Part shown: positions 45,587-58,585 of the stretch, in pieces | Layout: each line of letters starts with the position of its first letter | How positions within the stretch are numbered: position 1 is the stretch's first letter | NCBI GenBank assembly: GCA_021401465.1 | Contig: JADDMT010000090.1 | Span: 58,709 to 122,708, forward strand | DNA length: 64,000 bases | Source of the DNA: Teratosphaeria epicoccoides | Lineage: Eukaryota > Ascomycota > Dothideomycetes > Mycosphaerellales > Teratosphaeriaceae | Reading direction: 5' to 3' | The notes under the pieces: model-generated | Database searches by the model: none | What the model saw: only the letters and a program-made list of their open reading frames with translations | Told to the model about the DNA's origin: nothing | Made by a program: the position numbers and the translations under genes

Positions 45587-48500
45587 GTATTAGCTACAAA
45601 GCTAATCTAAGCATGTCTCTTGTTCTCCTTAGGTTTATTCTAGGTGTGCCTTTAGGCATTAATGATGTATGAGTAAGGCGTTTGCTTCTTGTTATTACTC
45701 CGCGCGTTATGCACTACATACACATGTTAAGAATTCTGCTCCGAAGCCCTTATCTTCCTACGAATCGACCTTCTTAAGCCCTGCTTACGCCTCCTCTACT
45801 CTTTGAATTCATGAATAGCTTCTAGAGCGTTCTTATAGTCTTCGGCTAGAACCTATTATGTGTACTTAGGTAGGTATCCTTTCTACTTCACTAGATAGTA
45901 CGTTACGCCCTTCTGCTATATACTGTCCTTAATACCCTTAACTTCCTACTCTTCGTTCTCTTCTGCTACTAGCATTAGGTCCGCAGGCTCTTCGCCCTTG
46001 CGCTATACCTATAGTTCGAGTAGAGATACGTAGAAGATATTATGCACATAATACGACAATAGCAACGATAGCTAGTATGCCTGCGAGCCTATTACGTTAC
46101 GTATCTGGAAGGGTCTGACGAACCTTGGCGTCATCTTCTTGCTTAGAAGTTTTACCTTGAGATTCTTTGTTAATAGTAACACCTTCGTACTAACTACGTA
46201 CTACATCGGTTTAGCATAGGCGTTATTATGTTTAATTTAGGATTCTGAGGCCTTTTTCTAGTGTTCTATTAGTACTAAATGTACCTCGCGCATACGCCGC
46301 GCTAATTCTGCGGCGGCTAGCACCCTCTCCTTAGAAGACTTGTCCTAAGGCGGTTCTAGGTGTATTTCCGGATTAAAGCTATAAAGAATCTAAAATGGCG
46401 ACATGCGTATAGTAGCATGCACGCTGTTATTAAGATTCCGCTATAGGAATTACGTTAGCCTAGGCATCCTAGTTCTTAGCGTAGTAGTACCGAAGGTACT
46501 ACTTAAGAGTCTAGTTCATACATTTAGTCTAACTATTAGTCTGTAGATAGAATGCTATACTTAGGTAGTGCTTAACACGTGCCTTAAACACAAATTCTTG
46601 CTAGTATTTACTAGTAAAGACAGAACCTTAATCTGATAGGATACTTTAGGGGACACTAAAGCGCTGTATAACTTCGTCGCGAAGTAGTCGCGCAAGCTCG
46701 CTACTTGTACATCTTTTTGTACATAGGATGAAGACATTTATCTTAGAGTATTAGTCGACTACTATAAGGACAGCATTAACTACATTGCCTCTCTACTTTG
46801 CTAGCGGCAAATCAGTAATAAAATCTATGGTTAAGTCCTGCTATAGTCTCTCTAGTAGTAGGAGCGCCTAAGCATCGCCATAGGGGCGATAGCGCCGAGA
46901 TTTGCCGACCTAGCACGTTTGGCAGGATTTGACGTAGTTAGAGACATCCTGTTCTAGCGTTAGCTACTAGTATTTGCGTCCGAGAAGTGTAATCGTCTTC
47001 TCTGCGCCAAAATGGCCCGCGAGTTTATCGTCATGATGAATACAGAGGAGCTACAAACAGAGCGCGTAGTTAGCAGGTACATAGAGCCTATTATTAAAGT
47101 ACTATAAGTCGCCTGACTTGATCTAGTAATTCAGACCGCCTGTAGTGTCCTAGAGGGCTACACTCTTATTAATTAACTCCGGTTCTCGCTCTTGTAACCG
47201 CTAAATAAGTCTCGAGACTTCTTTAAAGGGTTCTTTAGACATCGCATACTTACTACATGTAAGCTAGTTAACTACCGCACAGATTAAGCTAGACGCGGTC
47301 GCTACAACTGCTAGATAGGAGGGTTCGTCGCTAGTAGAGGCCGTGAGGCCCTATTAGACCTGCAGTTAATCTACAAGAGGAGCTAATAACAGATCGCTGC
47401 CCTAAACTACAAGCTTCGTTTGCAGTGTAGGGAGAAGCTGTTAGTTACCCTCCTCCCTAGTGTCATAGTCCGGTCGTCGCGAAGGACTATTAGCCGGATT
47501 CGTCTTTGTAGAACGATGCTAGATAACGAAGTTAAAGCTAGCGAGGAAAGTCGCCTACCTTGCTTGCTAACTACTTAGCTGCTTTATGCCTATAAAGCCG
47601 CGAAGGTTGTTATAGTTAGTAAGCACCTTAATAGGGTGCGCTATGCCTTCGAGGTAGTGTCAGTACTCCTTGAAGCCGTTAACAATAGCTAAAAGCTCTT
47701 AGTTATAAGTCTTATAGTTAAGCTTAGCGCCCTGCATCTTCCGCGACTAGAAGGCAATTAGGTACTATCGCGTACTGCCTTCATGCGACTAGAGCTGCGA
47801 TATAATTACGGCTATTGCAAATTTTGAAGCATTAGTCTCTATCCGGATCTTCGTAGTAGGGTCAAAGTGCCGAAGTATAGGCGTAGTTTAAAAAGCTGCT
47901 TTAAGTTTAGAGAAAGCCTTGCTCTAAGCCTCCTCCTAAGGCACTATCCCTAGCTTTTTTCCTCGAATCGCGCCCTTTGCGAGGGCCGTAAGGGGAGCCA
48001 CAATCTTCGAGTAGGACCATATAAATCTGTAGTAGAAGTTAGTAAACCCTAGGAACACCTACACTTCTTAGAGGGTAGTTAGCTACAGCTACTCCGCGAT
48101 TACGGACACTCTTTAGTCATCTATGATAACTCCTTCTATAGAGACGATGTATCCAAGAAACTCAATCCTATCTGTTAGGAATGAGCACTTCTTTAGGTTC
48201 GCGTATAGAGCGAACTTGTAGAGCCGTTCGAGTACTATCCTTAGGTGCCGAATATACTCCTCCTTTAAGTTAGAGTAGACTAGTATATCGTCTAAATATA
48301 CTACGTAGTAGGTGTCAACGAGGCCGGCTAGGGCCCTGTTGATATACGCTTATAACGTTACTAGTACGTTAGTTAAGCTAAATGGCATCACTATATACTT
48401 AAAGTGTCTATACTACGTTTAGAATGTAGTCTTCTACTTGTTACCCTTTTAGATCGGTATCTAGTAGTAGGCGTCCTTTAAGTCGATAGACAAGAAGATA

Positions 48501-49460
48501 GCGGCGCGACTAAGGCGGTCAAGCGTCTCGCTAATAAGTAGTAGGGGGCAGTAGTTCTTCTAGGTTACCGCGTTAAGGCCCCTATAGTTAACGTATAGGC
48601 AGAGCGTGTTATCCTTCTTCAGGACGAACATAACTAACACTCTAGCCTCGCTGTCGCTTCGTCGGATCCACGCGTTCCTTTGCGCCTTGTAGAGGTAGTC
48701 TTGAAGTGTTTCGAGCTACAATTCTGACATAGGGTATAGAGGTCGATGCGGAGGATTGTAACCCTCCTTAAGGTTAATCGCATGTTCCGCGTCTAGGGCC
48801 TAGGCATAGGCCGCAGCCTCTACGTCGAAAATATCGGCGTATTCCTCTAACTTAGGTAGAAGGGTAACGTCTTCCTTGACGTTCCGTATGTAGACTACAT
48901 ACACGCATTAGACCTTCTTCATGTCCTTGTAGAAGCTATGTACATCATGTATCTACACTACAGGAACTTCGCCTATAGAGCTATAGAACTAGTTGTTAGT
49001 AGCTCTATTAACAACGACTCCCTGCTTGTAGCGCTAAGGGCGGCTAAGTAGGAGCTCCTTATTAGGAATGTCTTTAGCGTAGAAGACTTCGTTAGTCTCG
49101 CGCACTTCTCCTGAGGAGTCCGCGAGTTAGAGGCGCACGTTATACGCGCCTTAAGCTACTACGCCTTTGCCCTAAAAGGACTTCATAGTAGGTATCAGGG
49201 CTCCTAGGATTAGCTTCAAACTAAGCCGTACGATTAGCCTCTAGGGTATCACGTTAACCTCTACAAGGTCGTCTAACATACAGTCTACTAGCTCAAGCGA
49301 GCTATTAACTCGGACCGTACTAGATAGGCGCTAGGCAGGCCACGAGTCTACACTATTAGTAACAGACAGCTTGGATACCCGCGGCAGCTATTCGGCTGTC
49401 TCGGGCTTGTCCTTCTTTCGCCTCCCCTCTAGGGAGGTTTCGGACACCTTGCTCACCTTT

Positions 49461-49900
49461 TGTCATAAGGGTAGGTGCTAATAGCAGGAAGGTGACTAGG
49501 TATTAGACTCGTAGAGCTATGAAGAATATCGACAATAGCAATTGTCCTTGTAACTAACTATCCCCTAGGGAAAGGGAATTAAATTAAGCACGAAGCTCCT
49601 AACTACCTGTCCTGAAGCTATCCCTATATACTAGAGAGACAGAGCAGCTCTGTTAGATCTGTCGACAGACCTAATAGATCCGTGTCTGTAGATCTGTAGA
49701 CTAACCCTATAGATCTAAGGGTCTGTTATCCTATAACAGATCCCTTCTCCCCTACAGGCCTGTAGATCTGTAGACTAACCCTATAGATCCGGGGATCTAT
49801 CCTCACGTAACAGATCCTTTCTCCTATGACTATACTATGACTTATAGTACTTAGGACCCTCATAATCCTGTAACCTATAGCACTCCTAACACTCATGATA
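49461..49900 (-). repeat. family B LTR, left of B3
   Basis: TGTCATAAGG...CATGATA, 440 bases, with the GATCTGT/ACAGATC hairpin array around 49655-49815. Confidence 0.9.
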
Positions 49901-49980
49901 CTATCTCCCTCTTAGCCTAGCTCGTCCCTAAGCTACCTTATTAGTGCGGGGTTTCTCTTGTCATTTCCTTTTATGCCGTG

Positions 49981-50601
49981 ATGTCTTCTCTTTCTACATT
50001 ACTGCCTTGTGTCATCCTAGACACTAACGCCCCTTTAACGTAGAAACGTAAATGCCGCGCGAATTAAATCTATTGTTAGGGCTAGGACAGCATAAAGTCC
50101 TATACTTAGTGTCAAGAGTTAAAGCTCGTTTGTTAGGTACACATTTCCTCGGGGAAATTTTCGTAATGTTACTTTAGTAACTGTCGAAGTTACAACGCGA
50201 AGGTAACAGAGGTTAAATGGAAGAAGTTAGGTAATTAGCGGAAAAGACTAATTACTAATCTTAATCGTGCGAAGGCGGTCCTAGCCGAGGCTTCGCAGAA
50301 GATAATAGAGGCGCATACAAAGGAGATATGTCTTCGAAAACAGTTAGACGCGGTCGACTAGGAGGTCGAGGATAGTCGCGCTCTTAAGGAGCGGGAGATT
50401 AGGGAGGATGAGGCCAAGGAACAGGCTCTCTCGCAGGCTAGGTTTCTTCTTGACCTAGATCCTTTAGCGGGTCTTGCTCTTAGTCCTGCGACATAGAGCG
50501 TAATAGAGGGTTTCACTAACGCCTCATATTAGGGTTTCCTGGATGGCGTGGTAGCCGAGCCGATTGACAGCGTCCTGCAGGAGTCTAGTCATGGCTTATG
50601 A
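49981..50601 (+). pseudogene. family B antisense gene, B3 copy
   Basis: 207 codons, ATG 49981 to TGA 50599-50601. Same Cys-cluster N-terminal half and Glu/Arg-rich helix as the B1 copy. Its TGA overlaps the gag-pol end: gag-pol's TAA is the complement of 50596-50598, so the two convergent frames share six bases. Internal stops are TAG/TAA only. Confidence 0.75.
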
Positions 50602-53600
50602 TCTTCTTCCTAGGTTCGTTCCTTTCTCGAAACTTCGTATCCTTTGCTAACAGTTTCGCAGATGTTCTAGGGGTTCCTAGGTGTTCTCGGTACTCCTATA
50701 TCCTTCCCATTTTACTAAGTACTCTCGCTGTCTGTCCTGCTAGCAAGTGTCGACAATCTTCTCGACAGAGTACTTAGGTTCTTCTACTTTAGGGTCGAGT
50801 AGTAAGGGTTCTGTTTGTAGTGCGGCGTCTAGCGCTACTTATTCTAGCAGAGAGACATAGAACACAGGGTGTATTCTTATCTGCTCGGGTAGCTGTAACT
50901 CAAAATTAACTGGTCCTTTCTTAGCCTTGATCCTAAATGGTCCTAGTTTTACAGCGTCTAGTTTTTTACTCGGCTTGTCTAATTTGATGTGATGGCGGAG
51001 GAGATATACCTTGTCCCCCTCCTTTAGAATTAGTCCCTTAATTCTCTTACGATTCGCGTACTATGCCATGTTCTGCTAATAGAACTACAGGTCGAGTCGT
51101 GCTTCTGTTTGTAGTTGGCGTAGATGTTCTACTCGTCTGAGTGCTACTAGGTTAAGATTACTAGCTAAGACGTCCGGGATGTCTTCTATAGCTAATCTAT
51201 ATGCCATCTGAAAAGGCGAGAGTCCTGTCGACTCTGCTAGCGTACTATTATACGCAAGCTATGCTATTAGCAACAACTCTACCTAGTTATTCTAGTCCCT
51301 ATTCACATAGGATCGAAGGTACTATTCTAACGTCTGATTTAGACGTTCTGTCTGTCTATCCGTCTAAGGGTAGAAGGAAGTACTTAGTCGATGTTTGACC
51401 TAGAATTGCCTCATTAGGGCTCTCTAGAAGTTAGAGGTAAACACGGATCCTCGATCCGTTACTAGGTCCTGTAGCATGCCGTGTAGTGCTACTACCTATT
51501 TGATGAAGACCTACGCGATATCTTTAGTTTTAAAGTCTTCGCGGTAAGGGATAAACTTCCTAAACTTAGTAAATTAGTCGACTACTACCATGATCCTGTC
51601 AAAGAACTCATTCGTAGCAGGTTCTCTTAACTAAGGTAGTTTAACGATGAAATCCATGGCGAGCGATTCCCATGGCCGTTAAGGTACCTTAAGTAGTTGT
51701 AGTAGCCTATATAGTTTGTAACGGTCATGCTTACTTTGTCGGCAAGTTACACATTAACAGACGTAGTCCTCGATTGCCTTGCTTATCCTAGGGAAGTAAT
51801 ATTCTTGTCAGAGAATTTGCTTCATTTTAGACACTCCCGGGTATCCTGCCTAAGGTATGTCATGTTAGAGTCATAGTAGCTCTGATCGTAAAGACGTTAG
51901 CATGTATACTAATCCTTAAAACAGAAGGATTCTGTCTTTGTCTTCCTAATCCTCCTGTCTATTCATGTCGTCGCGGACAGCGAGTGCAGTTAGGTCGTAG
52001 ACTAGCGCGTTCTTCAGGTCATCCTGAAATTTACTAGTCTATGTAATAGTCGTAGCTACGAGTCAGTTAACTCCTAGCGTGCCATCGCTATTTTCCTGGA
52101 GAATAGCGTGTTTCTCCTGCTTCACGCCCTTCATGTAGTCAGTCTGGCGGCTAAGTGCATCGGCGCGTGCGTTATTAGTCCCCTTGCGATAGACGATCTT
52201 GCAGTTAAAACTAGACAGCTCCTTACTCTACTAAACCTGTTGTTAGTTTAACTCTTTCGTCATTATGAAGTATCGCAAGTTCTCATGGTCTGTGTAGACT
52301 ATGACCTAGTGCTTAGAACCTTCTAAGTAGACTCGCTAGGCCTTGTAGGCGTCTACTATAGCTAGAAGTTCTTTGTCATAGACGTCGTATTAGAGTTTAG
52401 GTCTAGACAATTTCCTCGAGTAGTAGGCAACTAGCTGTAGTCGTCTACTTGGTCCTAGTTAACTTAAGCATGCCCTAAGTGCTACGTCGGAGGCATCTGT
52501 TTCGACTATAATAGGCTTATCTAGGTCGAATATAAGTAAGATTAGCTAATCTGTGAATCGTCGCTTAAGTTCCTTAAAGGCATTCTGTTAGGCGTCATCC
52601 TACATGAATAGTGTATCCTTCGTAGTAAGAGTCGTAAGTAGTGCTGTAATCTTCGAATAGTTTGCTACAAATCTTTAGTAGAAGTTAGCGAACCTAAGGA
52701 AGGACTATACTTCCTTAACATTAGTTAGCGTAGGCTACTCTTTTATGACTTAGACTTTCTTAGTGTCTATCTTGATTCTATTCCATGCTACTACGTAGCC
52801 GAGGAATTATACTTCCTGCTTATGAAACTCGCTCTTCTAAGGCTTAACCTTTAACTAGTAATCCTAGAGTTTCTAAAGTACCTTGCGCACGTGAGTCCTA
52901 TGTTCTTCGATCGTCTGTAAGTAGACGAGGATGTCGTCTAGGTATACAACTACAAAGACGTCAAGGTACTCTCGTAGCATGTTATTAATAAATGCCTGCT
53001 ATGTAGCTAGGGCATTTGTTAACCTAAATAGTATGACTATATACTTATAGTGTCCGAACCTAGTTCGGAACATAGTCTTCTATTCTTCGCCTTCCTTAAT
53101 TCGCATTTAGTTATACACTCTAGGTATGTCAAACTTCGAGAACTACATTGCTCCTTGTAGGTAGTCCTGTAATTCTAAGAGCAAAGGAAGCGGATAACTA
53201 TTCTTTATCATGATGTCGTTTAATCTACGATAATCTACGCAGAGTTACTAGTTATCTTCCCCCTTAGGCACAAACAGGATCGGATATCCGGCTAGGGACT
53301 ATAACTCGCGGATGAAGCCTTTCCGGAGGTTGTCTTCAAGGTACTTCCGGAGAATCTCTAGTTTCGCTACTAATAACAGGCAAACTAATTGCTTCGTTAG
53401 TATCTTGCTAGGGAGTAAGGGTATCCTGTAGTCCTACTCCTAGTATTCTGGCAGAGCTTCTTAGTCGGGTTCTTCCTTAAAAAGAGTAGCGAACTCTTTA
53501 TACTTATTAAGAACTATGAATTCGACCTTGACTTCTGATTGCGTTGCTTTAACCTATAGGACGTGTACTTCCTGTTCTAGATCCTTAATAGCAGCTACTA

Positions 53601-55881
53601 TCTCGCTTGAAGTCATAGCACATATTTCGATCTTGCCTAGTACGTCATGTACTATAGGTAGAGGTATCGATCTTGAGAGTTCCGGGAACTAGATCCTCTT
53701 ATTCTTCTAGTCGATATAGGGGTTAGCGTTTCTTAGCCATAGTAACCCTAGTACTATATCCGAGCCTAGTGACTCTGTGATGTTGAACTAGAGCATCTCT
53801 TAGTAGCATCCTGTCCGTAGAGGCATCATCTTAGTCTCTTCGTTAACTACTCCTTAGTTGTACGTGACCGGCTTTCTATTAATCGCTTGTAGCAAGAAAG
53901 CATTCGTCTTCACCTGTAGCTTTATCCTAGCTATCCTGGCGAACTTAGGCGTCATGAAGATTCTAGTACATCCTGAATCTATTAAGGCCCTAGCTAGCGT
54001 CTCGTTAATGTGCACCTATACTCTAAGGTTGTTCGCGTATCTGGCGCTAATCGCGGCACATCGTTATAGCCCTGTCTAGTCTGTCCGTAGGTCTAATTCT
54101 GGCGGACCTCGTCGTTTCCCGAATAACTGTCTTCACGGACTAGTTCAGGGATCATACGGTCTCGGCTTCTTCTCTGAGCGTTACCGTTCTCTGGCCTAAG
54201 AGGTCGTTCTCGCCCTTAGCCTCGCTGTTCCTGCGTGTTTCTTGCGTACTCTATCTTTAAGTAGTAGACTTAGAGTCGTAGCACTCGTGAAATCTAAATA
54301 CCTTCGTAGGTTAGGTAGCCTCCCTAGGGCGTAAACTCTACCCTAAACAGTATAATTTCTTGGACAACTTTCTGATTAGGCGTGAGGTTAAGCTACAACT
54401 AGTAGTCTCCTCAGGTGTCGTCGCATACAGTCGGCTAGTTCGTCATACTAAAGCTAGTTAACATGTTGTACTCTATTAATCTACGGGCAAGCTTAAGCCT
54501 ACTAGTTCTGTATAATTCGGATAATATTAAGCCTGATGTTATGCGGCGGCATAGCCTATCGCTCTATGCTCTTGTCTTCCTTAGTATCAGGAATAACGGC
54601 TTCGACAATCTTGTAGTTGTCGTCCGAACCTTCTTCTTCTTCTTCTAGCTCCTGTTGCCTTAGGACTGTCGCACTAGAAGGTGTACCCCTTAGCGCACAG
54701 ATCGAATATGCCTAGTTTTAGCTAGGGTACTATCTAGAACCATCTTTATTACTCATGTGAATTCGACAATCGTTATTGTAGCACGTAGTCTAAGTAAGTG
54801 CGGCATAGTCCGGTTCTCGAGTAGTAGCGGCCTTTTGCTTAGGTGCTGTCGTTGTTACGCGAGCCTGCTCTATCCTAGGCGGCTCTTGTCGTTGCTTCTT
54901 AGCAAAACATTCGCGGGCAAAATGTCCTTTCTTTCCACAGTTGTAGCACTCAAGATTACTCTTGTCGAATGGCTTCTTCAGACCATTCTAGGGAGGAGAG
55001 CCCTTCTGCGGCTTTCCTTAGGGTCTATTCCTCGGACGCCCCTTAGTCGCATCTAACTCTATAGGTTAGAGACTATAGTAATCGCTTCGCCATTTTAGTG
55101 CTAATCGTTAGACCTTATAGTTAGCCTGTGCTAGCTTGCGATTTCTATGTTGTCGTTCTTGCTGTTGTTCCTAGACGCGATTATCGATTCTAATTGCGAG
55201 ATCGCTTATTTCCTTGAATGTCGTTAGCTAATCTCCTCGGGCAATTTCGTCTTTAACTGTCTCCTTTAGTCCCTAGTAGAACTAAGTGGCTAAAGCATTA
55301 TCATTCTAGTCGACTCGAGCAGAGAGGGTCTAAAAGTCCGCGTAGTACTTGATAGCAGAACCCTTCTGCTAGATTCCTAGGAGAGCTCTCTTGGCCTCTT
55401 GTTGCTTATTACCGAGCCTAAAAGCTTCGCGTAACGCCTTCAACAAAGACTTGTCTAAGTTAAGAATCTCCCTAGTTGTCGTCTTCCTAGCTTCGACGTT
55501 ACTAACGTGATCTAGATAATCTGTTAGATGAGGCTAGATAAACTCGAACGCCGGTCCCTTTAGGTAAGAGACAATGTACATTATTCGCTTATAATATGTT
55601 GTAAACTATTCCGTATCCACGTTAAATGCTAACTAGCATTATAGGATAAACATCTCGACTTAAGATCGTTGTCCTATGAACTCTGTAGGGCTTCCTATCT
55701 TAAAGCCGTTGTTGCCATGTCTATTCCTAGTAGTTAAACCTGCGACAGATGCTAGAGCTATCTCGCTAAGGTGAATAGATTCAAGCTACTACGTAATTTG
55801 AGGTATAGCGGCAACTTGTCCTCGTAGTGTTAGTTAACTGTCGCTAGAAGTTAAACTAACGGCTAAAGAACTACTTGACAT
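50596..55881 (-). pseudogene. family B gag-pol, B3 copy (reference for the family)
   Basis: 1762 codons from ATG 55881, all motifs in one frame. Zinc knuckle CYNCGKKGHFAREC is intact at residues 312-325 (54948-54907). Protease DSG is at 635-637 (53979-53971), RT YLDD at 980-983 (52944-52933), and RNase H TDAS from 1128. Integrase catalytic residues are D1410, D1476 and E1519, preceded by an HHCC zinc site. The chromodomain covers about 1697-1755 and includes LVxWEGY. Stops are TAG/TAA at Gln/Trp codons. All visible catalytic residues survive, so only nonsense changes inactivate it. Gag and pol need no frameshift. Confidence 0.9.
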
Positions 55882-55940
55882 AGGCGTATGTCAAGCACTT
55901 GACAAGTCCCCTAATACTTCCTTAGAAGTAGTGCTCAAAA

Positions 55941-56381
55941 TGTCATAAGGGTAGGTGCTAATAGCAGGAAGGTAACCAGGTATTAGACTTGTAGAGCTAT
56001 GAAGAATATCGACAATAGCAATTATCCTTGTAACTAACTATCTCCTAGGGAAAGGGAATTAAATTAAGCACGAAGCTCCTAACTGCCTGTCCTAAAGCCA
56101 TCCCTATATACTAGAGAGACAGAGCAGCTCTGTTAGATCTGTTAATAGACCTAATAGATCTATGTCTATAGATCTGTAGACTAACCCTACAGATCTAAGG
56201 GTCTGTTATCCTATGACAGATCCCTTCTCCCCTACAGGCCTATAGATCTGTAGACTAACCCTACAGATCTAGGGATCTGTCCTTACGTGACAGATCCTTT
56301 CTCCTATGACTATGCTTATAACTTATAGCCCTTAGGACCCTTACGATCCTGTGACTCGTAGCACTCCTAACACTCATGACA
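55941..56381 (-). repeat. family B LTR, right of B3
   Basis: TGTCATAAGG...CATGACA, 441 bases, followed by the CCTTT target duplication. Confidence 0.9.
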
Positions 56382-57602
56382 CCTTTTTCCTATTACTTCG
56401 TTTAGGATAGCGAGCTACCTAGTAGTCCCTCGCTCTACAGATGTAGCAGCTACTCGGAGGCTTCTCGCTACCGTCTTTTAGCTTAGAGGGCTTACTCCTC
56501 CTAAATGAACTACCGCGTTAGGCGTGACCCCTAGGGCGCTTGTAATAGCGGCCCTTTAGTAGGTCCTTAGGGCTTAGACGCTTATTATCCTTGCCGCCTG
56601 ATTTTCCATTTCGCTTTAAGGTGATCTCTATACATGTCGTAAGGGACACGAGGTCTTGCTAAATTGTCGGAAGTTCATGAAAAGTCATGATTGTATTCTG
56701 AAGATTGTCATTAAGTTTGACGAGTAAGTGCCGCACGTATTACGTCTTAGTATAGAGTAGCATCTGTCTCTTAAGTGTAGCGAGGTAGGTAGCGAAGCTA
56801 GAGGTTATTTGTCCCTTCCCCTACTTAGCCTTCTCGTACTCGACAGACATAGTAAGGGCGTAATCCCCTAGATCCTTAACCTAGTTAACATAGAACTAGC
56901 GAAAGTCCGCCTACATATACGTTCTGTTATAGACCTGCATAAGGTCATACTACTCATGCTAATTATTACGAGGTTCCTTATCCTCTTCAAGCTACATTAC
57001 ACTAAAGGCGACTCGTTCGCTCTCTGTAGAATATCCGTGTAAGTTAAGCACGAAAACTGCCTTACATGCCTGCAAGAAAGTTCGAGCCTCCTTTAAGGTG
57101 TCTCCCTTAAATAGCTTCGGGTTACGTGCGTTGCGACTACCTCCTAGTTAGCCTACTATAGCCCCGAATTTAGGCACTAGACTCGCGGGCACACGCGGAG
57201 GGTCTGCGCCTCCTAGTAAGTTGTCTTTACGGGTCCCTAGCGTAAAATCTCGCTAGATTTCTTCGTCCGCTAGTTTATTAGTACTACATATAGCGACGTC
57301 TTCGTCGTCCTCGCCGTTGTCGCTACTAGAAGCGGTGCGGCTCTAGCTCTAGTTCGTAAGGCAGTTCGCGACCTAATTGACAATTATGGCTACAAGGGCC
57401 AGGTCGATAGTCAGGGTTAGCTATAGTCCCTATACGAGGGGTCTATTACCTTGTCTACTACGGAATTAGCCTCTAGTAGAACTGTCGCTTAATGTAGGCG
57501 CTTAGGATAGCGCTCGCTACGCGTTAGTTGCAAGTTCGTAGTACTCTAGACATATCGTAGTATTCTCTACTAGACTACAAAGCAGGGGGGAGAAAGCAGA
57601 AC

Positions 57603-57962
57603 TAATATAGATGTATATGCTATATGATATAGAAATATCTCGTAGTGTGACAGAGTAATCCGACCTTTTAGTAGGTACAAGACAGCGCTGCTTTCTGCTT
57701 ATCGTAGAGGTAGCGCTAAGGGTGCTTATAACCCCTGACGCTCCTTAATTAGGGAAAGCATGTCTAAGCCTAACCCTGCAGGGGTACTATAGGGTTAGCG
57801 ACGTAGGGGCGTCCTACGTCGACAACTAATCCTACTTAGACAACATATGAGCTAACGTATGTACGAAGGACCCCCTTGCTATATGTAGCAGGGTTACTAC
57901 ATACTAAGGGCGGGTATTAGAACTCATGTAGTTCTAATAGCCCCCTAGTATTAACCGTATCA
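57603..57962 (-). repeat. family A LTR (5' for gag-pol), right copy
   Basis: 360 bases ending CCGTATCA, then target duplication CTGAC. Matches 42932-43291. Confidence 0.9.
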
Positions 57963-58176
57963 CTGACGTTACTAGCTAAAAATTTTCTGGTAGTTATGAC
58001 CTTATGCCTGCTCTTACTAATGCTTTTATTATGACAAGCTCTATAATAGTCGACGTAGCAAAGAGCTTAATCGTAGCTAGTAGCTCCTTAGTACGAGCTC
58101 GGCTCTAGGGGTATAGTATGCGATTTTTGATAAACTAGCTAAGTTATCTAGAGCTTATACCTGCAGCTTTTGCCGC
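57963..58176. other. short spacer between family A copies
   Basis: About 210 bases starting with the CTGAC target duplication. No motif recognised; probably the flanking target of both neighbouring insertions. Confidence 0.5.
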
Positions 58177-58536
58177 TAATACGGTTGATACTAGGGGGCC
58201 ATTAGAGCCGCATAGGTTCTAATGCCTACCCTTAGCATGTAGTAACCCTGCTACATATAGCAAGAGGGTCCTTCGTATATATGTTAGCTTGTATGTTGTC
58301 TAAGTAGGATTAATGTTTGACGTAGGGTGCCCCTATGTCGCTAACCCTATAGTACCCCTACGGGGTTAGGCTCAGACATGCTTTCCCTAATTAAGAGGCG
58401 TCAGGGGTTATAAGCACCTTTAGCGCTACCTCTGTAATAAGCAGAAAGTAGCGCTATCTTATACCTATTAACAGGTCGGATTACTCTGTCATACTACGAG
58501 ATATTTTTATATCATATAGCATATATATCTATATTA
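58177..58536 (+). repeat. family A LTR of truncated copy
   Basis: 360 bases, TAATACGG...CTATATTA, followed directly by a gag start at 58586. Confidence 0.9.
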
Positions 58537-58585
58537 GTTCTGCTTTCTCCCCCCTGCTTTACAGTCTAGTAGAGAATACTACAAT

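Larger units (their letters stand above)
49461..56381 (-). mobile_element. family B chromovirus B3, nested in family A
   Basis: Complete 6921-base element with LTRs 49461-49900 and 55941-56381. CCTTT target duplications lie at 49456-49460 and 56382-56386. It is inserted in the gag-pol gene of the right family A element, so B3 moved after that A copy arrived. It is the least mutated complete B copy by motif retention. Confidence 0.95.
45727..57553 (-). pseudogene. family A gag-pol, right copy (split by B3)
   Basis: ATG 57553 on the minus strand, interrupted at 56381-49461 by B3 shortly after the zinc knuckle. Reverse transcriptase has an intact YLDD box (48298-48287). RNase H lies near 47650-47850, and the integrase HHCC site and core near 46600-47250. 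The chromodomain lies near 45790-45951, and the stop at 45729-45727. TAG/TAA stops plus small indels. It keeps the RT catalytic aspartates lost or altered in the other family A copies. Confidence 0.85.
42932..57962 (-). mobile_element. family A chromovirus, right copy
   Basis: Complete element in opposite orientation to the left copy, with 360-base LTRs (42932-43291 and 57603-57962). Flanked by the target duplication CTGAC (42927-42931 and 57963-57967). Family B element B3 is nested at 49461-56381. Without it the element is about 8.1 kb. Gag-pol is on the minus strand and the antisense gene on the plus strand. The less mutated LTR end shows the true TGATACGG terminus. Confidence 0.95.
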
